64,000 nt of DNA from an uncultured Clostridia bacterium (GCA_934167445.1 CAKPKJ010000001.1:1-64000), one strand, 5' to 3'; shown: positions 15,783 to 25,435, counted from the first letter of the stretch. Program-made: numbers and translations. The notes: generated by a model not told the origin, from the sequence alone.

Positions 15783-16803
15783 TTTTTTCAAACTCGTTAA
15801 AATCTAAAAAGTCAAGGCAGTTCTGCCACAAATTCATTAATAAGAAAAAATCAAAAAAAGGAGAAGTGATACAAAATAGAAAAACAAGAAAAAAACGAAT
15901 TATTAAATCCAAAAATAGACTATGTTTTTAAAAGAATATTTGGATACCAAGGAAATGAAACCATAACGAAAAGCTTTATTAGTGCAGTGTTAAATCAAAA
16001 TATTACAGAAGTTATTTTAGAAAGCAGCACAACAATACCTAAAGATATGTGGGACGATAAAGTAGGAATTCTAGATGTAAAAGCTAAAATAGATAATAAA
16101 ATAAATTGTGATATAGAAATGCAAGTAGTAGACAAGAAAAATGCAGAAAAGCGAATTTTATTCTATACTAGCAAAATGTATGTGCAATCAATAACAGAAG
16201 GAAAAGATTATTCTGAGCTGCAAAAATGTATAGCTATATTAATAACAGATTATGAAATTTCAGGCTTAAAAGAAATAGAAAAATATATTACAAAGTGGAA
16301 CATTAGAGAGGAAGATTATGGAAATGTAATCTTGACAGACGCTATAGAAATTTATATAATAGAATTGCCTAAGGTTGAGAAATACAAGAGAGGAGAGGCA
16401 TTAGACCTATGGGTAGAATTTATAAAAAATCCGAAGGTGATAAATATGTCAAATGGAGAAATAAAAAAGGCAAAAGAAGTTTTAGAAAAAATCAGTCAAG
16501 ATAAAAACGAAAGATACTTAGCTGAGCTAAGGGAAAAATTTATAATGGACCAAAAAGCTATAGAAGATGCTGGATATGATAAAGGTCTAAGTGCTGGAAT
16601 AGAGCAAGGCATCAAGCAAGGCGAAGAAAATAAAAAAATAGAGCTTGCTAAAAAAATGAAACAAGAAGGAATAGACATAACAACAATACAAAAAATAACA
16701 GAATTATCTAAAGAAGAAATAAGTAAATTATAGAAAAAAGTAATTTTATAAAGTTATATTATAATCATTTATTTAAAAATTAGAAAAGGCGAGTTTGAAA
16801 AAA
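15783..16803. repeat. 14-bp inverted repeats flanking the Rpn gene
   Basis: TTTTTTCAAACTCG at 15783-15796 is the exact reverse complement of 16790-16803. The pair brackets the whole Rpn reading frame. They could be ends of a small mobile unit or a chance match in AT-rich DNA. I could not see target-site duplications. Confidence 0.4.
15876..16733 (+). CDS. Rpn/PD-(D/E)XK family recombination-promoting nuclease, start codon apparently lost
   Basis: The product resembles Rpn (RpnA-like, PDDEXK_2) proteins, annotated as putative transposases; E. coli relatives are nucleases that raise RecA-independent recombination. The family N-terminus (NPKIDYVFKRIFG, then a SFISAVLN segment) and the nuclease core (GILDVKAKIDNK, then CDIEMQ with the E-x-Q pair) are intact. 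The C-terminus has the usual Gly/Gln/Glu repeat helix. The expected initiator at 15876 reads ATA instead of ATG after AGGAGA, and an in-frame TGA lies at 15867. The next possible start, GTG 15987, would remove the family N-terminus. The gene may be silenced, weakly expressed from ATA, or misread. Confidence 0.7.
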   Translation: MEKQEKNELLNPKIDYVFKRIFGYQGNETITKSFISAVLNQNITEVILESSTTIPKDMWDDKVGILDVKAKIDNKINCDIEMQVVDKKNAEKRILFYTSKMYVQSITEGKDYSELQKCIAILITDYEISGLKEIEKYITKWNIREEDYGNVILTDAIEIYIIELPKVEKYKRGEALDLWVEFIKNPKVINMSNGEIKKAKEVLEKISQDKNERYLAELREKFIMDQKAIEDAGYDKGLSAGIEQGIKQGEENKKIELAKKMKQEGIDITTIQKITELSKEEISKL

Positions 16804-16971
16804 GCAAGTAAGGCGTTAAAGAAGCTTCTCAAAAAAGTAGCAATAAATGGTAAATACAATAGACTATATTATAAAGGCAAAATAAAAATATAGTGATTTA
16901 TAATAAATTTGTGGTGTGATAGTAATTATAAAAAAGAATTATGCAAAAGGAGAAAATATTTAAAGAAAAAG

Positions 16972-17715
16972 ATGGAAAAGGAAACGTCAAAAAAAACAAA
17001 GATAATAAAGATAATAAAAATAATAATACTTATAATAACAGTAGCACTCCTAATTGGGCTAACCGTATATTTTTATCCAATTATGAAAGGATTACTTACA
17101 GTAGAAGGTAGAGAAAATTTTAAAACTAAAATAGAGCAATCAGGCATGATGGGTGGAATAATCTTATTAGGTTTGCAAGCAATGCAAATCATTTTGCCGG
17201 TATTACCGGGAGAACCAATAGAATTGCTTGCTGGAATGTGTTATGGAACTGTAGGTGGATTTTTCTTTATATTGATATCAGCTTTAGTTGTAAATGCTAC
17301 AATATTTTTCACTGTAAGAAAATTTGGAAGAGATTTTGTATACACGATGGTGAAAAAGGAAAAAATAGATAAAATAGAAAAAAGTAAATTATTTAAAAAT
17401 CCTAAAAAGATAGAATACATTATGCTAATATTATTTTTAGTGCCGGGAACACCAAAAGATTTACTTGTATATATAGCAGGATTGTTACCAATAAATTCGC
17501 TAAGATTTTTATTAATATCAACATTAGCAAGAATACCATCTGTATTATCATCTACACTTACAGGGGCAACAATAGTAAAGGGTAATTGGCAAATAGGCAT
17601 TATAATGTATGCTGTAATCTTTATTATAGTTGGAATTGTAATTGTACTTATGAGTAAGCTTGATAAGTCAAATACAACAAAAGAAATATTGGAAGAAACT
17701 AAAAAAGTAAAATAG
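16972..17715 (+). CDS. TVP38/TMEM64 (DedA-superfamily) membrane protein
   Basis: The 247-aa protein has a basic N-terminus, a helix near residues 14-35, and the SNARE-associated/VTT domain with PVLPGEPIELLAGMCYGTVG and FTVRKFGRDFV. Members of this superfamily are implicated in lipid (undecaprenyl phosphate or phospholipid) flipping; the substrate here is unknown. ATG 16972 fits the family start, though AAAGGAG lies 19 nt away; an upstream GTG at 16909 would add 21 basic residues. The gene stands between the Rpn unit and rlmD. Confidence 0.83.
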   Translation: MEKETSKKTKIIKIIKIIILIITVALLIGLTVYFYPIMKGLLTVEGRENFKTKIEQSGMMGGIILLGLQAMQIILPVLPGEPIELLAGMCYGTVGGFFFILISALVVNATIFFTVRKFGRDFVYTMVKKEKIDKIEKSKLFKNPKKIEYIMLILFLVPGTPKDLLVYIAGLLPINSLRFLLISTLARIPSVLSSTLTGATIVKGNWQIGIIMYAVIFIIVGIVIVLMSKLDKSNTTKEILEETKKVK

Positions 17716-17790
17716 AATATACTTATAAAATTTATAGGTACAGATGAAAGGGACAAAAAATAACTGAAATTATAAATATAGGAGAGTTAA

Positions 17791-19149
17791 ATGCCAGTAG
17801 AAAAAAATAAAGAATATGTAGTTGAAATAATAGATAATGGTTTTGAAGGAGAGGGAATAGCTAAAATTAATGATTTTACTATATTTGTACCAAATGCAAT
17901 AAAGGGAGAAAAAGTAAAAATTTTAATTGTAAAAGTTTTAAAATCATATGGATATGGCAAAATTATAGACCTGTTAGAAAAGTCAATAGATAGAGTAAAA
18001 AGTGATTGTGATACATATAAAAGATGTGGTGGATGCAGTTTGCGTCATATTAAATATGAGAAAACATTAGAAATGAAACAAAATGCTGTTCAAAGCCTTG
18101 TTAATAAATTTTTAAAAAACAAAATAGAGGTTCAAAAAACGCTAGGAATGGAAAATCCATATTATTATAGAAATAAAGCACAATATCCAGTAGGAAAAAA
18201 CAGCGAAGGAAAGGCCCAAATCGGGGTATTTGCAAATAGAACACATGAAATAATACCTATTCAAGAATGTTATATACAAAATAAGAAAAGCCAAGAAGTT
18301 GCAAAATTTGTAATTGAATTTATAAATGCAAATAATATTAGTGTATATAATGAAAAGACAAGAAAAGGATTGGTAAGACATATTGTAACTAAGGTTGGAA
18401 TAAAAACAAATGAAATAATGTGTGTTCTTGTAATTAATGGAAAAGAGATACCTAAAGAAAAAGAATTAGTAACAGAAGTAACGAAAAAATTTCCAGAAGT
18501 AAAAACAATTGTTAAAAATATAAATACACAAAATACAAATGTCGTTATGGGAAAAGAAAATATAGTCATATATGGAAGTGGATACATTAAAGACCAGTTA
18601 GGAAAATATATATTTAAAATTTCTCCACATTCATTTTATCAAGTTAATCCAATACAAGCAGAAAACTTATATAATATAGGAGTACAAGCAGCTAATATAA
18701 GTAAAAATGATATTGTATTTGATTTGTATTGTGGAATAGGAACAATATCTCTATTTATGGCCCAATATGCCAAAAAAGTATATGGAATAGAAATTGTAGA
18801 ACAAGCAATACAAGATGCTAAAGAAAATGCTAAAATAAATAATATAGAAAATGCAGAATTTATAGCAGGTGACGTTGAAAATGTTTTAGATGACCTAATA
18901 AATGTAAAGAAAGTAATTCCAGATGTTATTATGATAGATCCACCTAGAAAAGGAATGGATAATAAAAGTGTAGAAAACATACTAAATATTAAGCCTAAGA
19001 AACTTGTATATATTAGTTGTAATCCGGCTACATTAGTACGAGATTTAGCTAAATTTGAAGAAGAATATGAAGTAAAAACAATAAAGCCTGTAGATATGTT
19101 TCCATTTACATCACACGTTGAGTGTGTGGCAGTGCTACACATAAAATAA
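17791..19149 (+). CDS. rlmD: 23S rRNA (uracil-5-)-methyltransferase, RlmD/TrmA family
   Basis: This 452-aa enzyme methylates uridine C5 in 23S rRNA (U1939 or U747 by family homology). A TRAM domain occupies the first 60 residues. Cysteines in CDTYKRCGGC plus a later one in QECYIQ form the iron-sulfur site. The SAM motif FDLYCGIGTISLF, the IDPPRKG motif and the catalytic SCNPATLVRDL are all present. Firmicutes often have one dual-specificity RlmCD, so the exact uridine is uncertain. AGGAGAG lies close upstream of the ATG. Confidence 0.92.
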   Translation: MPVEKNKEYVVEIIDNGFEGEGIAKINDFTIFVPNAIKGEKVKILIVKVLKSYGYGKIIDLLEKSIDRVKSDCDTYKRCGGCSLRHIKYEKTLEMKQNAVQSLVNKFLKNKIEVQKTLGMENPYYYRNKAQYPVGKNSEGKAQIGVFANRTHEIIPIQECYIQNKKSQEVAKFVIEFINANNISVYNEKTRKGLVRHIVTKVGIKTNEIMCVLVINGKEIPKEKELVTEVTKKFPEVKTIVKNINTQNTNVVMGKENIVIYGSGYIKDQLGKYIFKISPHSFYQVNPIQAENLYNIGVQAANISKNDIVFDLYCGIGTISLFMAQYAKKVYGIEIVEQAIQDAKENAKINNIENAEFIAGDVENVLDDLINVKKVIPDVIMIDPPRKGMDNKSVENILNIKPKKLVYISCNPATLVRDLAKFEEEYEVKTIKPVDMFPFTSHVECVAVLHIK

Positions 19150-19279
19150 CAAAATAAAATTTTCTATTAAAATTCTACAAATTTAGCAACATAAAGGTGT
19201 ATAATCAATATATAACAAAAAATAAAGAACAAAAAAGCAATCTATTAAATTAAGGCTTTAAGGAAGGAAAGATATAAAA

Positions 19280-20185
19280 ATGGAAAAAGAATTCAAATCA
19301 GGATTTGTAACACTAATTGGAAGAACTAATGTAGGAAAATCAACATTAGTAAATCTACTAGTAGGAGAAAAGGTTGCAGCAATAGCAAACAAAGTACAAA
19401 CTACAAGAACAGCAATAAGAGGAATTGTAAATAGAGAAAATTCACAAATTATATTTACAGACACACCAGGAATACATAAACCACATACGAAATTAAATGA
19501 AACAATGCTAGAAACATCTTTTACAAGTTTAGCAGATGCTGATGTAGTTCTATTTTTAATAGAAGCAACAAGTGATGACATAGGAAGAGGCGACAGCAGA
19601 ATAATAGAAAAATTAAAAGAAGATAAAGCAAAAACAATTTTGATTATAAATAAAATCGACTTAGTAAAAAGAGAAAAACTTTTAAATTTAATTGATTTAT
19701 ATCGCAAAGAATACGATTTTGAAGCGGTTATTCCTATTTCAGCAACAAATAGTAAATATAGAGAAATTATTTTAGACGAAATTGAAAAGAACTTAAAACC
19801 AGGACCTGCATATTATGATAAAGAAGAATATACAGACCAAACTTTAAGGCAACTTGCAGAAGAAACAATAAGAGAAAAAGCACTAACACTTTTAAGAGAT
19901 GAAGTACCACATGGAATATATGTTGAAGTGCAAAAAATGAAATCAAGAACAAACAAAAATGGCGAAGAAATATATGACGTTGAAGCTATAATTTATTGCT
20001 TACGAGATTCGCACAAAGGAATTATAATAGGAAAAAATGGAGAAATGCTTAAAAGAATAGGAAGAGCAGCAAGAATTGATATGGAAAATAATTTTGGCGT
20101 CAAAGTAAATTTAAAAACCTGGGTAAAAGTAAAAGAAGACTGGCAAGACAACAATTCAATAGTAAACAAATTTAAATTAAAATAA
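19280..20185 (+). CDS. era: GTPase Era
   Basis: Era binds the 3' end of 16S rRNA during small-subunit maturation and is essential in many bacteria. G motifs are GRTNVGKS (G1, near residue 14), DTPG (G3) and NKID (G4). The C-terminal KH domain includes IIIGKNGEMLKRIG. The length of 301 aa is typical. An AGGAAGGA site lies upstream. Era, YqzL and RecO in series is the standard Firmicutes order, supporting all three assignments. Confidence 0.97.
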   Translation: MEKEFKSGFVTLIGRTNVGKSTLVNLLVGEKVAAIANKVQTTRTAIRGIVNRENSQIIFTDTPGIHKPHTKLNETMLETSFTSLADADVVLFLIEATSDDIGRGDSRIIEKLKEDKAKTILIINKIDLVKREKLLNLIDLYRKEYDFEAVIPISATNSKYREIILDEIEKNLKPGPAYYDKEEYTDQTLRQLAEETIREKALTLLRDEVPHGIYVEVQKMKSRTNKNGEEIYDVEAIIYCLRDSHKGIIIGKNGEMLKRIGRAARIDMENNFGVKVNLKTWVKVKEDWQDNNSIVNKFKLK

Positions 20186-20259
20186 ATTGAAAGTATAAAA
20201 AATATCTAAAAAGCAAAAGATAAAATTAAGGGTAAAACTTTAAAAAGGAAGTGAAGCAG

Positions 20260-20454
20260 ATGATAAAAAAAATTGCGTGGGACACATTTAAACATACCGG
20301 TGATATAAATACATTTTTAGAGTTAAAAGAAATAGAAAATGCAGAGAAATACTTGGTTAATGATAACGTTACAAAAAACGAAATAAACATAGAAAAAGTA
20401 GAACAAAACAATATAATAGATGGAAATATAGATAAAACAGAAAATCTGTTATAA
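20260..20454 (+). CDS. YqzL family protein
   Basis: This 64-aa protein has the YqzL signature KIAWDTFKHTGDINTFLELKE at its N-terminus, followed by a variable Asn/Glu-rich tail. YqzL genes sit between era and recO in Firmicutes and have no established role. ATG 20260 lies 9 nt after AAGGAAG; the GTG at 20251 overlaps that site and is less likely. The tail is longer than in the shortest family members. Confidence 0.8.
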   Translation: MIKKIAWDTFKHTGDINTFLELKEIENAEKYLVNDNVTKNEINIEKVEQNNIIDGNIDKTENLL

Positions 20455-20474
20455 ATATAGAAAAGGGATAAATT

Positions 20475-21204
20475 ATGGCAAACGCGAAAATAAATGGAAT
20501 AATATTATCAGAAAGTAATCTAGGAGATTTTGATAAAATGTTAACGATGTTAACACCTGGAATGCGGTAAAATATCATGTGTAGCTAAAGGAGCACGAAG
20601 ACCCAAAAGTGCTCTTTTAGCAGGCACGCAAATGTTTTGCTTTGGAGAGTATTTGGTTTATAAAGGAAGTAATACATATCATATAAATTCAGTAGAACCA
20701 ATTGAGATATTTTATAACATAAGAACAGATTTGGACAAGCTAAAATATGCAGTACATATAAATAAAATCGTACAAGATGTGACACATGAAAATCAAAATT
20801 GTTATAACATTTTACAGTTATTATTAAATACCTTGTATATAATTTCAGAAACAGACAAAGACTTAGATTTTGTGTTAGGAGTATTTAAATTAAGATTGTT
20901 GTGCATACTTGGTTTTAGACCAAGGGTAAATGAATGTACACAATGCAAACAAAAAGAAAAACTACAATATTTCAGTATAAAAGATGATGGATTAAAATGT
21001 GAAATTTGTGGGAAACAAGATAAATCTGCAATAACAATGTCTGAAGGAACTAAAAATGCAATAATATATACAATTACAGCGCCTGCTAAAAAGTTATACT
21101 CATTTAATATAAAAGACGAGGCATTAGAAGAATTTAAGTTAATAACAAAGTTGTACTTTAACCAAAAATTGGAAAAAGAGTACAAGTTAGAAGAACTATT
21201 TTAA
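20475..21204 (+). pseudogene. recO: DNA repair protein RecO, interrupted by a +1 frameshift
   Basis: RecO loads RecA onto SSB-coated single strands in gap repair. The first frame (ATG 20475) encodes NGIILSESNLGDFDKMLTML, the expected OB-fold start, then hits a stop at 20568. The remaining protein continues in another frame with GKISCVAKGARRPKSALLAG and a zinc site C-x2-C ... C-x2-C near the C-terminus. Removing one G near 20559-20560 restores TPECGKISCVAKG and a full-length protein. This is either a real single-base lesion or a sequence error. It follows yqzL by 20 bp. Confidence 0.85.
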
Positions 21205-21296
21205 TCCAATTCGTAATTTCATTTGAAACCTATATTTAAAATTTAAGAGTTAAATTATGCATTTTTGCATACACAAAGAAATTTTGTCCAAAAAAC

Positions 21297-21325
21297 TTGA
21301 AAAAAATTTTAATAACAGATATAAT
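21297..21325 (+). promoter_or_regulatory. Sigma-A promoter for hpf
   Basis: TTGAAA at 21297-21302 and a consensus TATAAT at 21320-21325 are 17 bp apart, about 45 bp before the hpf start. Confidence 0.75.
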
Positions 21326-21370
21326 AAATATATCAGCAAGACAAACTAAAAAGAGAAGGGAGCGATTTTT

Positions 21371-21907
21371 ATGAAAATAAAAATAACAGGAAAGGAACTA
21401 AAGATAACAGAAGCAATTAACGATTATGTTGAAAGAAAAATGGAAAGAATTGATAAATATTTCAAAGGAATTGAAAATTCAGAAGCTGAAGTTACATTAA
21501 AAACAGAAAGAGAAATACAAATAGCTGAAATTTCTGTAGTAGTAGATGGAGAAAAATATAGAGCAGTAACAGAAGACAAAGATATGTATGCATCTATAGA
21601 TAAAGACATCGATATATTAGAAGGACAAATTAGAAAAACAAAAACTAAAAAAGAAAAAATGATGAGAGAAGGTTCAATAAAAAATATAGAAGTAGCAAAC
21701 AATAAAGAACCAGAAGTTGTAAATGAAATAGTAAAAACATCATACTATAGCATTAAACCAATGCTACCAGAAGATGCAGTATTAGCTTTACAAGAACAAC
21801 CAACACATAATTTTTTAGTATTTATAAATGTTGAAACAGGAAAAGTAAATGCTGTACATAAATTAAAAGATGGCAAAAATTATGGTTTAGTAGAACCAGA
21901 AGCATAA
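21371..21907 (+). CDS. hpf: Long-form ribosome hibernation promoting factor
   Basis: HPF binds the 30S decoding region and, in the long form, pairs two ribosomes into an inactive 100S dimer during starvation. The N-terminal S30AE domain covers about residues 1-95 and starts with MKIKITGKELKITEAI. After a short linker, the C-terminal dimerisation domain (SYYSIKPMLPEDAVLAL, then the HNFLVFIN segment) completes the 178-aa protein. Its own promoter and terminator make it monocistronic. Start codon context GAAGGGAGCG is 7-8 nt away. Confidence 0.95.
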   Translation: MKIKITGKELKITEAINDYVERKMERIDKYFKGIENSEAEVTLKTEREIQIAEISVVVDGEKYRAVTEDKDMYASIDKDIDILEGQIRKTKTKKEKMMREGSIKNIEVANNKEPEVVNEIVKTSYYSIKPMLPEDAVLALQEQPTHNFLVFINVETGKVNAVHKLKDGKNYGLVEPEA

Positions 21908-21967
21908 TTAAAAAACAAGGTGTGAGTAAAATAAGCTCACATCTTTTATGTATGAAAATAGTCTTGA

Positions 21968-22008
21968 AATACATAAAGGCAGGAAATCAAATCCTGCCTT
22001 TATGTATT
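21968..22008. terminator. Bidirectional terminator between hpf and SASP
   Basis: A 17-bp perfect stem (21968-21984 with 21992-22008) has a 7-nt loop. A weaker GTGTGAG/CTCACAT hairpin lies just before it near 21920-21950. It serves convergent genes. Confidence 0.85.
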
Positions 22009-22083
22009 TTATAAATAAAATAATAAAAACAAAATTTAACTTCCTACCTAAAGTAATGACTAAGTTAATAGGTTATTATTTAA

Positions 22084-22281
22084 CTATTTCATATTTCTTT
22101 CAGCTTGTTCTATCATTTTTTTAACCATTTGTCCACCTATTTTACCAGCGTCTCTAGCTGAAATGTCACCATTATATCCGTCTTTTAAATTAACACCAAC
22201 TTCACTAGCTACTTCATATTTGAATTTATCTAATGCAGTCATAGCTTCTGGTACTAATTTTTTGTTTGAATAGTTTGCCAT
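22084..22281 (-). CDS. Alpha/beta-type small acid-soluble spore protein
   Basis: These 65-aa proteins coat and protect DNA in dormant spores and are degraded by the GPR protease on germination. The GPR-site region KYEVASEVGV and the second conserved segment ISARDAGKIGGQMVKKMIE are clear. AGGAGGT lies 9 nt before the ATG. It shows that the organism makes endospores. A forespore (sigma-G) promoter is expected upstream, but the match I found has a poor spacer. Confidence 0.95.
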   Translation of the reverse strand: MANYSNKKLVPEAMTALDKFKYEVASEVGVNLKDGYNGDISARDAGKIGGQMVKKMIEQAERNMK

Positions 22282-22576
22282 TGTTTTTTCACCTCCTGCA
22301 ATTTTATATTACAATTAGAAAAAACTTTTGCTTTTTCTAATACTATCATTTGCAAAAATGAAAAAAATAATCAGGAAATTTTTAGAAAAAAATATTGCAA
22401 TTAAGAATGGATATTTGTATAATGAAGATTGCAAAAATAGTATGGACATAAAATATAAAAAAATTCAAAATGGAATTAATTTTATTCTGAAATATAGGTT
22501 CATAGATAAATCCTTTATAAAAATCTAAATACAAAAGGTAAGGAGAAAAAAGATAAAAAATCTTTTAAATAAAAAA

Positions 22577-23461
22577 ATGTATAAATTAATAGCAATAGAT
22601 TTAGATGGAACATTATTAAATAGTTATGGTGTAATTACTGAAAATACAAAAAAAATAATAAAAAAAGTAGAAGAACAGGGAGTAAATATTATACTTGCAT
22701 CAGGTAGACCGATTGATTCGATACAAGCAATTGCAAATGAAATTGAAAGTAAAAAATATTTTATAGCAGGAAATGGAGCTATTGTTTATGATATAGAAAA
22801 AGATGAAATTATATACGAAAATTGTTTAAAAAAGCAAAAAGTTTTAGAAATTATAAAAATTTGTGAAGAAAACAGTATAGGTTATAGCATTTATACAGAA
22901 AAAGAAATATTGACAACAGCTCTAAAATATAATGTTTTATATTATCACAAAGAAAATTTAAAAAAACCAGAAGATAAAAAAACTAAAATTAGTATAATAC
23001 AAAATATGGAAGAATATATAAAAAATGATAATACATCAAGATATTTAAAAATAACGGTATGTGATGAAGACAAAATTGTTTTTGATTCTATAATAAGAAA
23101 ATTAAGAAATTTAAAAGATATAGAAGTCTTAGACGTATCACATATGGCTAGAAAAACCATAAAACAAGGAACAGAAGAAATTGCTGTTGAATATTATTAT
23201 ACCGAAATTTCAAGAAAAAATGTAGATAAATGGAATGCAATAGAATTTTTAGCTAAAAAATTAGAAATAGACAGTAAAGATATAATGGCAATAGGAGATA
23301 ATATTAATGACAAACAGATGATAAAAAATGCTGGATTAGGAGTAGCAATGGGACAAAGTACACCAGTTATTACAAACGTTGCAAATGAAGTAACATCAAG
23401 CAATAATGAAGAAGGCGTAGCAAAAATATTACAAAAACATTACAGAATTATTAACTTTTAA
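22577..23461 (+). CDS. Cof-type HAD-IIB family phosphatase
   Basis: This 294-aa protein has the HAD motif I DLDGTLLNS at residues 8-16, motif II within IILASGRP, and motif IV IGDNINDKQMI with GLGVAMGQ near the C-terminus. HAD-IIB members hydrolyse sugar phosphates, flavin mononucleotide or pyridoxal phosphate; the substrate here is not deducible. The nearest GGAG is about 35 nt upstream of the ATG, so initiation may be weak. The 22282-22576 gap before it holds only a spurious-looking short frame and the SASP upstream region. Confidence 0.88.
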   Translation: MYKLIAIDLDGTLLNSYGVITENTKKIIKKVEEQGVNIILASGRPIDSIQAIANEIESKKYFIAGNGAIVYDIEKDEIIYENCLKKQKVLEIIKICEENSIGYSIYTEKEILTTALKYNVLYYHKENLKKPEDKKTKISIIQNMEEYIKNDNTSRYLKITVCDEDKIVFDSIIRKLRNLKDIEVLDVSHMARKTIKQGTEEIAVEYYYTEISRKNVDKWNAIEFLAKKLEIDSKDIMAIGDNINDKQMIKNAGLGVAMGQSTPVITNVANEVTSSNNEEGVAKILQKHYRIINF

Positions 23462-23484
23462 TAACACTAACTAATTTAATTGAT

Positions 23485-23513
23485 TTTACATAGTGTTTGC
23501 GTTAAAATATAAT
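23485..23513 (+). promoter_or_regulatory. Sigma-A promoter of the Tad-like operon
   Basis: TTTACA at 23485-23490 and TATAAT at 23508-23513 are spaced by 17 bp. No clear terminator appears until about 33,830, so this promoter could drive ten or more genes. Confidence 0.7.
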
Positions 23514-23569
23514 AGATAATTATTTTGTAAAAAATAGAAGAAAAATAAATTTTAAGGGAGGAATTTGTG

Positions 23570-24715
23570 ATGGCTACAAATCCAATGCAAAGAAAAGCAA
23601 GAAATTCATTTTTACTAGGAATGCTAGTGATGCTACTAATTTCAGGAATAATAATAGGATTATTATTTATGCAATTAATGAACAAAATGAAAAAGGAGCA
23701 AGAAGATAAGGCAAATAGTGTGACTGCATATGTTTTGAACCAAGATGTTAAAGCTGGACAAACAGTTACAGATGATATGCTTACAAAGCAAACAGTAAAT
23801 AAAGCTTTAGTACCAACTAATGCAACAAGTAATTTAAGCGTTATTAATAATTATGCGTTAAAGGATAAAGAAGGAAATGCGGTAACAACAGAATATCGTA
23901 ATTCTAATGGAGAAACAACCGCTGCAATGTATATAACTTTAGATAATACAAAACTTGAAGTAAAGAAAGAAGACGAATCTGATAGCTATTATATAACAAA
24001 AAATGGCCAAAAAGAATACTTGGATTTAGTTACAGCACCATTAATAGCTAAGGTAAATATGAAGAAAAATACTTTGATTACAACAGACTTGCTATCTCAA
24101 GGAACTGTAAAAAATGATATAAGAGAGCAAGAATATAATGTTGTAGTAATGCCAATGGACTTAGTAACAGGTGATTATATTGATATTAGACTTATGCTTC
24201 CAAATGGACAAGATTTTATAGTTGTAGCAAAAAAGGAAGTAACAATACCTACTGTAGGCGGAACAGATTCAGCAGACACTTTAAAAGTGAAATTATCAGA
24301 AGATGAAACATTACATATGAGCTCAGCTATAATCGATGCTGCCAGCATGAATGGAGCTAAAATTTATGCAACAAAATATACAGATGCAGGAATTCAAGAA
24401 GCATCAACACCTAACTATGTTGTAAGAGATGCAGTTTCTAAAGAGTTACAAGCAGACCCTAACATATTATCAGGAGCAATGGAAACATTAAGAGCTAGAT
24501 ATAATGCAATAGATACAGGTACAATGAACACATATAGAGAAAATGCACTAAATTCTCAAGGGGATCAAGCACAAACAAACCTAGAAACAAATATGAGTGA
24601 AAGTATAACAAACTCAAAAACAACTAGAAAAGATTACTTAGAAGGATTATCAGGAGGAACAACATCTTCATCTGATACATCATCAAGCTCATCATCAAGT
24701 TCATCATCAAAATAA
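23570..24715 (+). CDS. SAF-domain, CpaB/RcpC-like pilus assembly protein
   Basis: This 381-aa protein has one N-terminal membrane helix (about residues 14-36), then a SAF-like segment YVLNQDVKAGQTVTDDMLTK near residue 50, and a second related stretch LIAKVNMKKNTLITTDLL. CpaB/RcpC proteins in Tad systems bind peptidoglycan or the pilus channel. In a Gram-positive cell it would be tethered outside the membrane. The end is a Ser-rich low-complexity tail. ATG 23570 is preferred over the GTG three bases earlier because GGGAGGA is 7 nt upstream. It is the first gene of the operon. Confidence 0.7.
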   Translation: MATNPMQRKARNSFLLGMLVMLLISGIIIGLLFMQLMNKMKKEQEDKANSVTAYVLNQDVKAGQTVTDDMLTKQTVNKALVPTNATSNLSVINNYALKDKEGNAVTTEYRNSNGETTAAMYITLDNTKLEVKKEDESDSYYITKNGQKEYLDLVTAPLIAKVNMKKNTLITTDLLSQGTVKNDIREQEYNVVVMPMDLVTGDYIDIRLMLPNGQDFIVVAKKEVTIPTVGGTDSADTLKVKLSEDETLHMSSAIIDAASMNGAKIYATKYTDAGIQEASTPNYVVRDAVSKELQADPNILSGAMETLRARYNAIDTGTMNTYRENALNSQGDQAQTNLETNMSESITNSKTTRKDYLEGLSGGTTSSSDTSSSSSSSSSSK

Positions 24716-24736
24716 TAATACAAAGGAGAGATACTT

Positions 24737-25435
24737 ATGAAGAAAATAGGGTTTATAGGGGCCTATGATAAGACAGATTTGATCATATATGTAGCAAAAA
24801 TATTAGAAACATTAAACCAAAAAGTTCTAGTTATAGATGCAACAATAAATCAAAAAGCTAGATATGTAGTGCCAGTTATAAGCCCTACAACTGAGTATGT
24901 AACGGAATATGAAGATATTGACATAGCTGTTGGTTTTTCAAATGAAGAAAGTATAAAAAGATACTTAGGACTAGCTGACGACCAAGAAATGGAATATGAT
25001 ATGGTTTTGGTTGATACTGATAATTACAAAGGGTTTGAAGAATTTCAACTAAAAGATGCACAAAAAAATTATTTTGTAACTTCTTTTGATGTATATTCAT
25101 TAAAAAAAGGCTTAGAAATAATAAATAATCTAGAAGAACCAGTTAGTTTGACAAAAGTATTATTTTCTAAAGAAATGCTAAAAGAGGAAGATGATTATTT
25201 GAATTTCTTATCTCTTGGATGTAAAGTTATATGGAATGAATATAGAATATATTTCCCAATAGAAAATGGGGATTTAAGCGTAATATATGAAAATCAAAGG
25301 GTAGCCAAAGTTAAATTTAAAAAATTAAGCGTTCAATATAAAGATGGATTAGCATATATTACTGAAGAAATATTGGGAGATGCAAATGAGACAAGAGTGA
25401 GAAAAGCAATAAAAACAATTGAAAGAGGAGTGTAG
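24737..25435 (+). CDS. MinD/CpaE-like protein lacking a P-loop
   Basis: This 232-aa protein begins KKIGFIGAYDKTDLIIYVAKIL, which has the placement of a deviant Walker A motif but lacks the G-K-T/S residues. YDMVLVDTDNY resembles the Walker B-like strand of MinD/ParA proteins. It is therefore probably a non-hydrolysing paralogue of the next gene. CpaE-type proteins position Tad machines in the cell. It is 21 bp after the SAF gene and 3 bp before the next one, so the stoichiometry may be matched. Confidence 0.55.
   Translation: MKKIGFIGAYDKTDLIIYVAKILETLNQKVLVIDATINQKARYVVPVISPTTEYVTEYEDIDIAVGFSNEESIKRYLGLADDQEMEYDMVLVDTDNYKGFEEFQLKDAQKNYFVTSFDVYSLKKGLEIINNLEEPVSLTKVLFSKEMLKEEDDYLNFLSLGCKVIWNEYRIYFPIENGDLSVIYENQRVAKVKFKKLSVQYKDGLAYITEEILGDANETRVRKAIKTIERGV

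Noticed and set aside
22330..22370. Sigma-G promoter for the SASP gene on the minus strand
   Set aside because: TGATTA and GATAGTA are present but the spacer is about 20 bp and both boxes have mismatches, so I do not call it.
22328..22528. 66-codon + strand frame between SASP and the Cof phosphatase
   Set aside because: It lacks a ribosome binding site, overlaps the SASP upstream region and has no family-like pattern.
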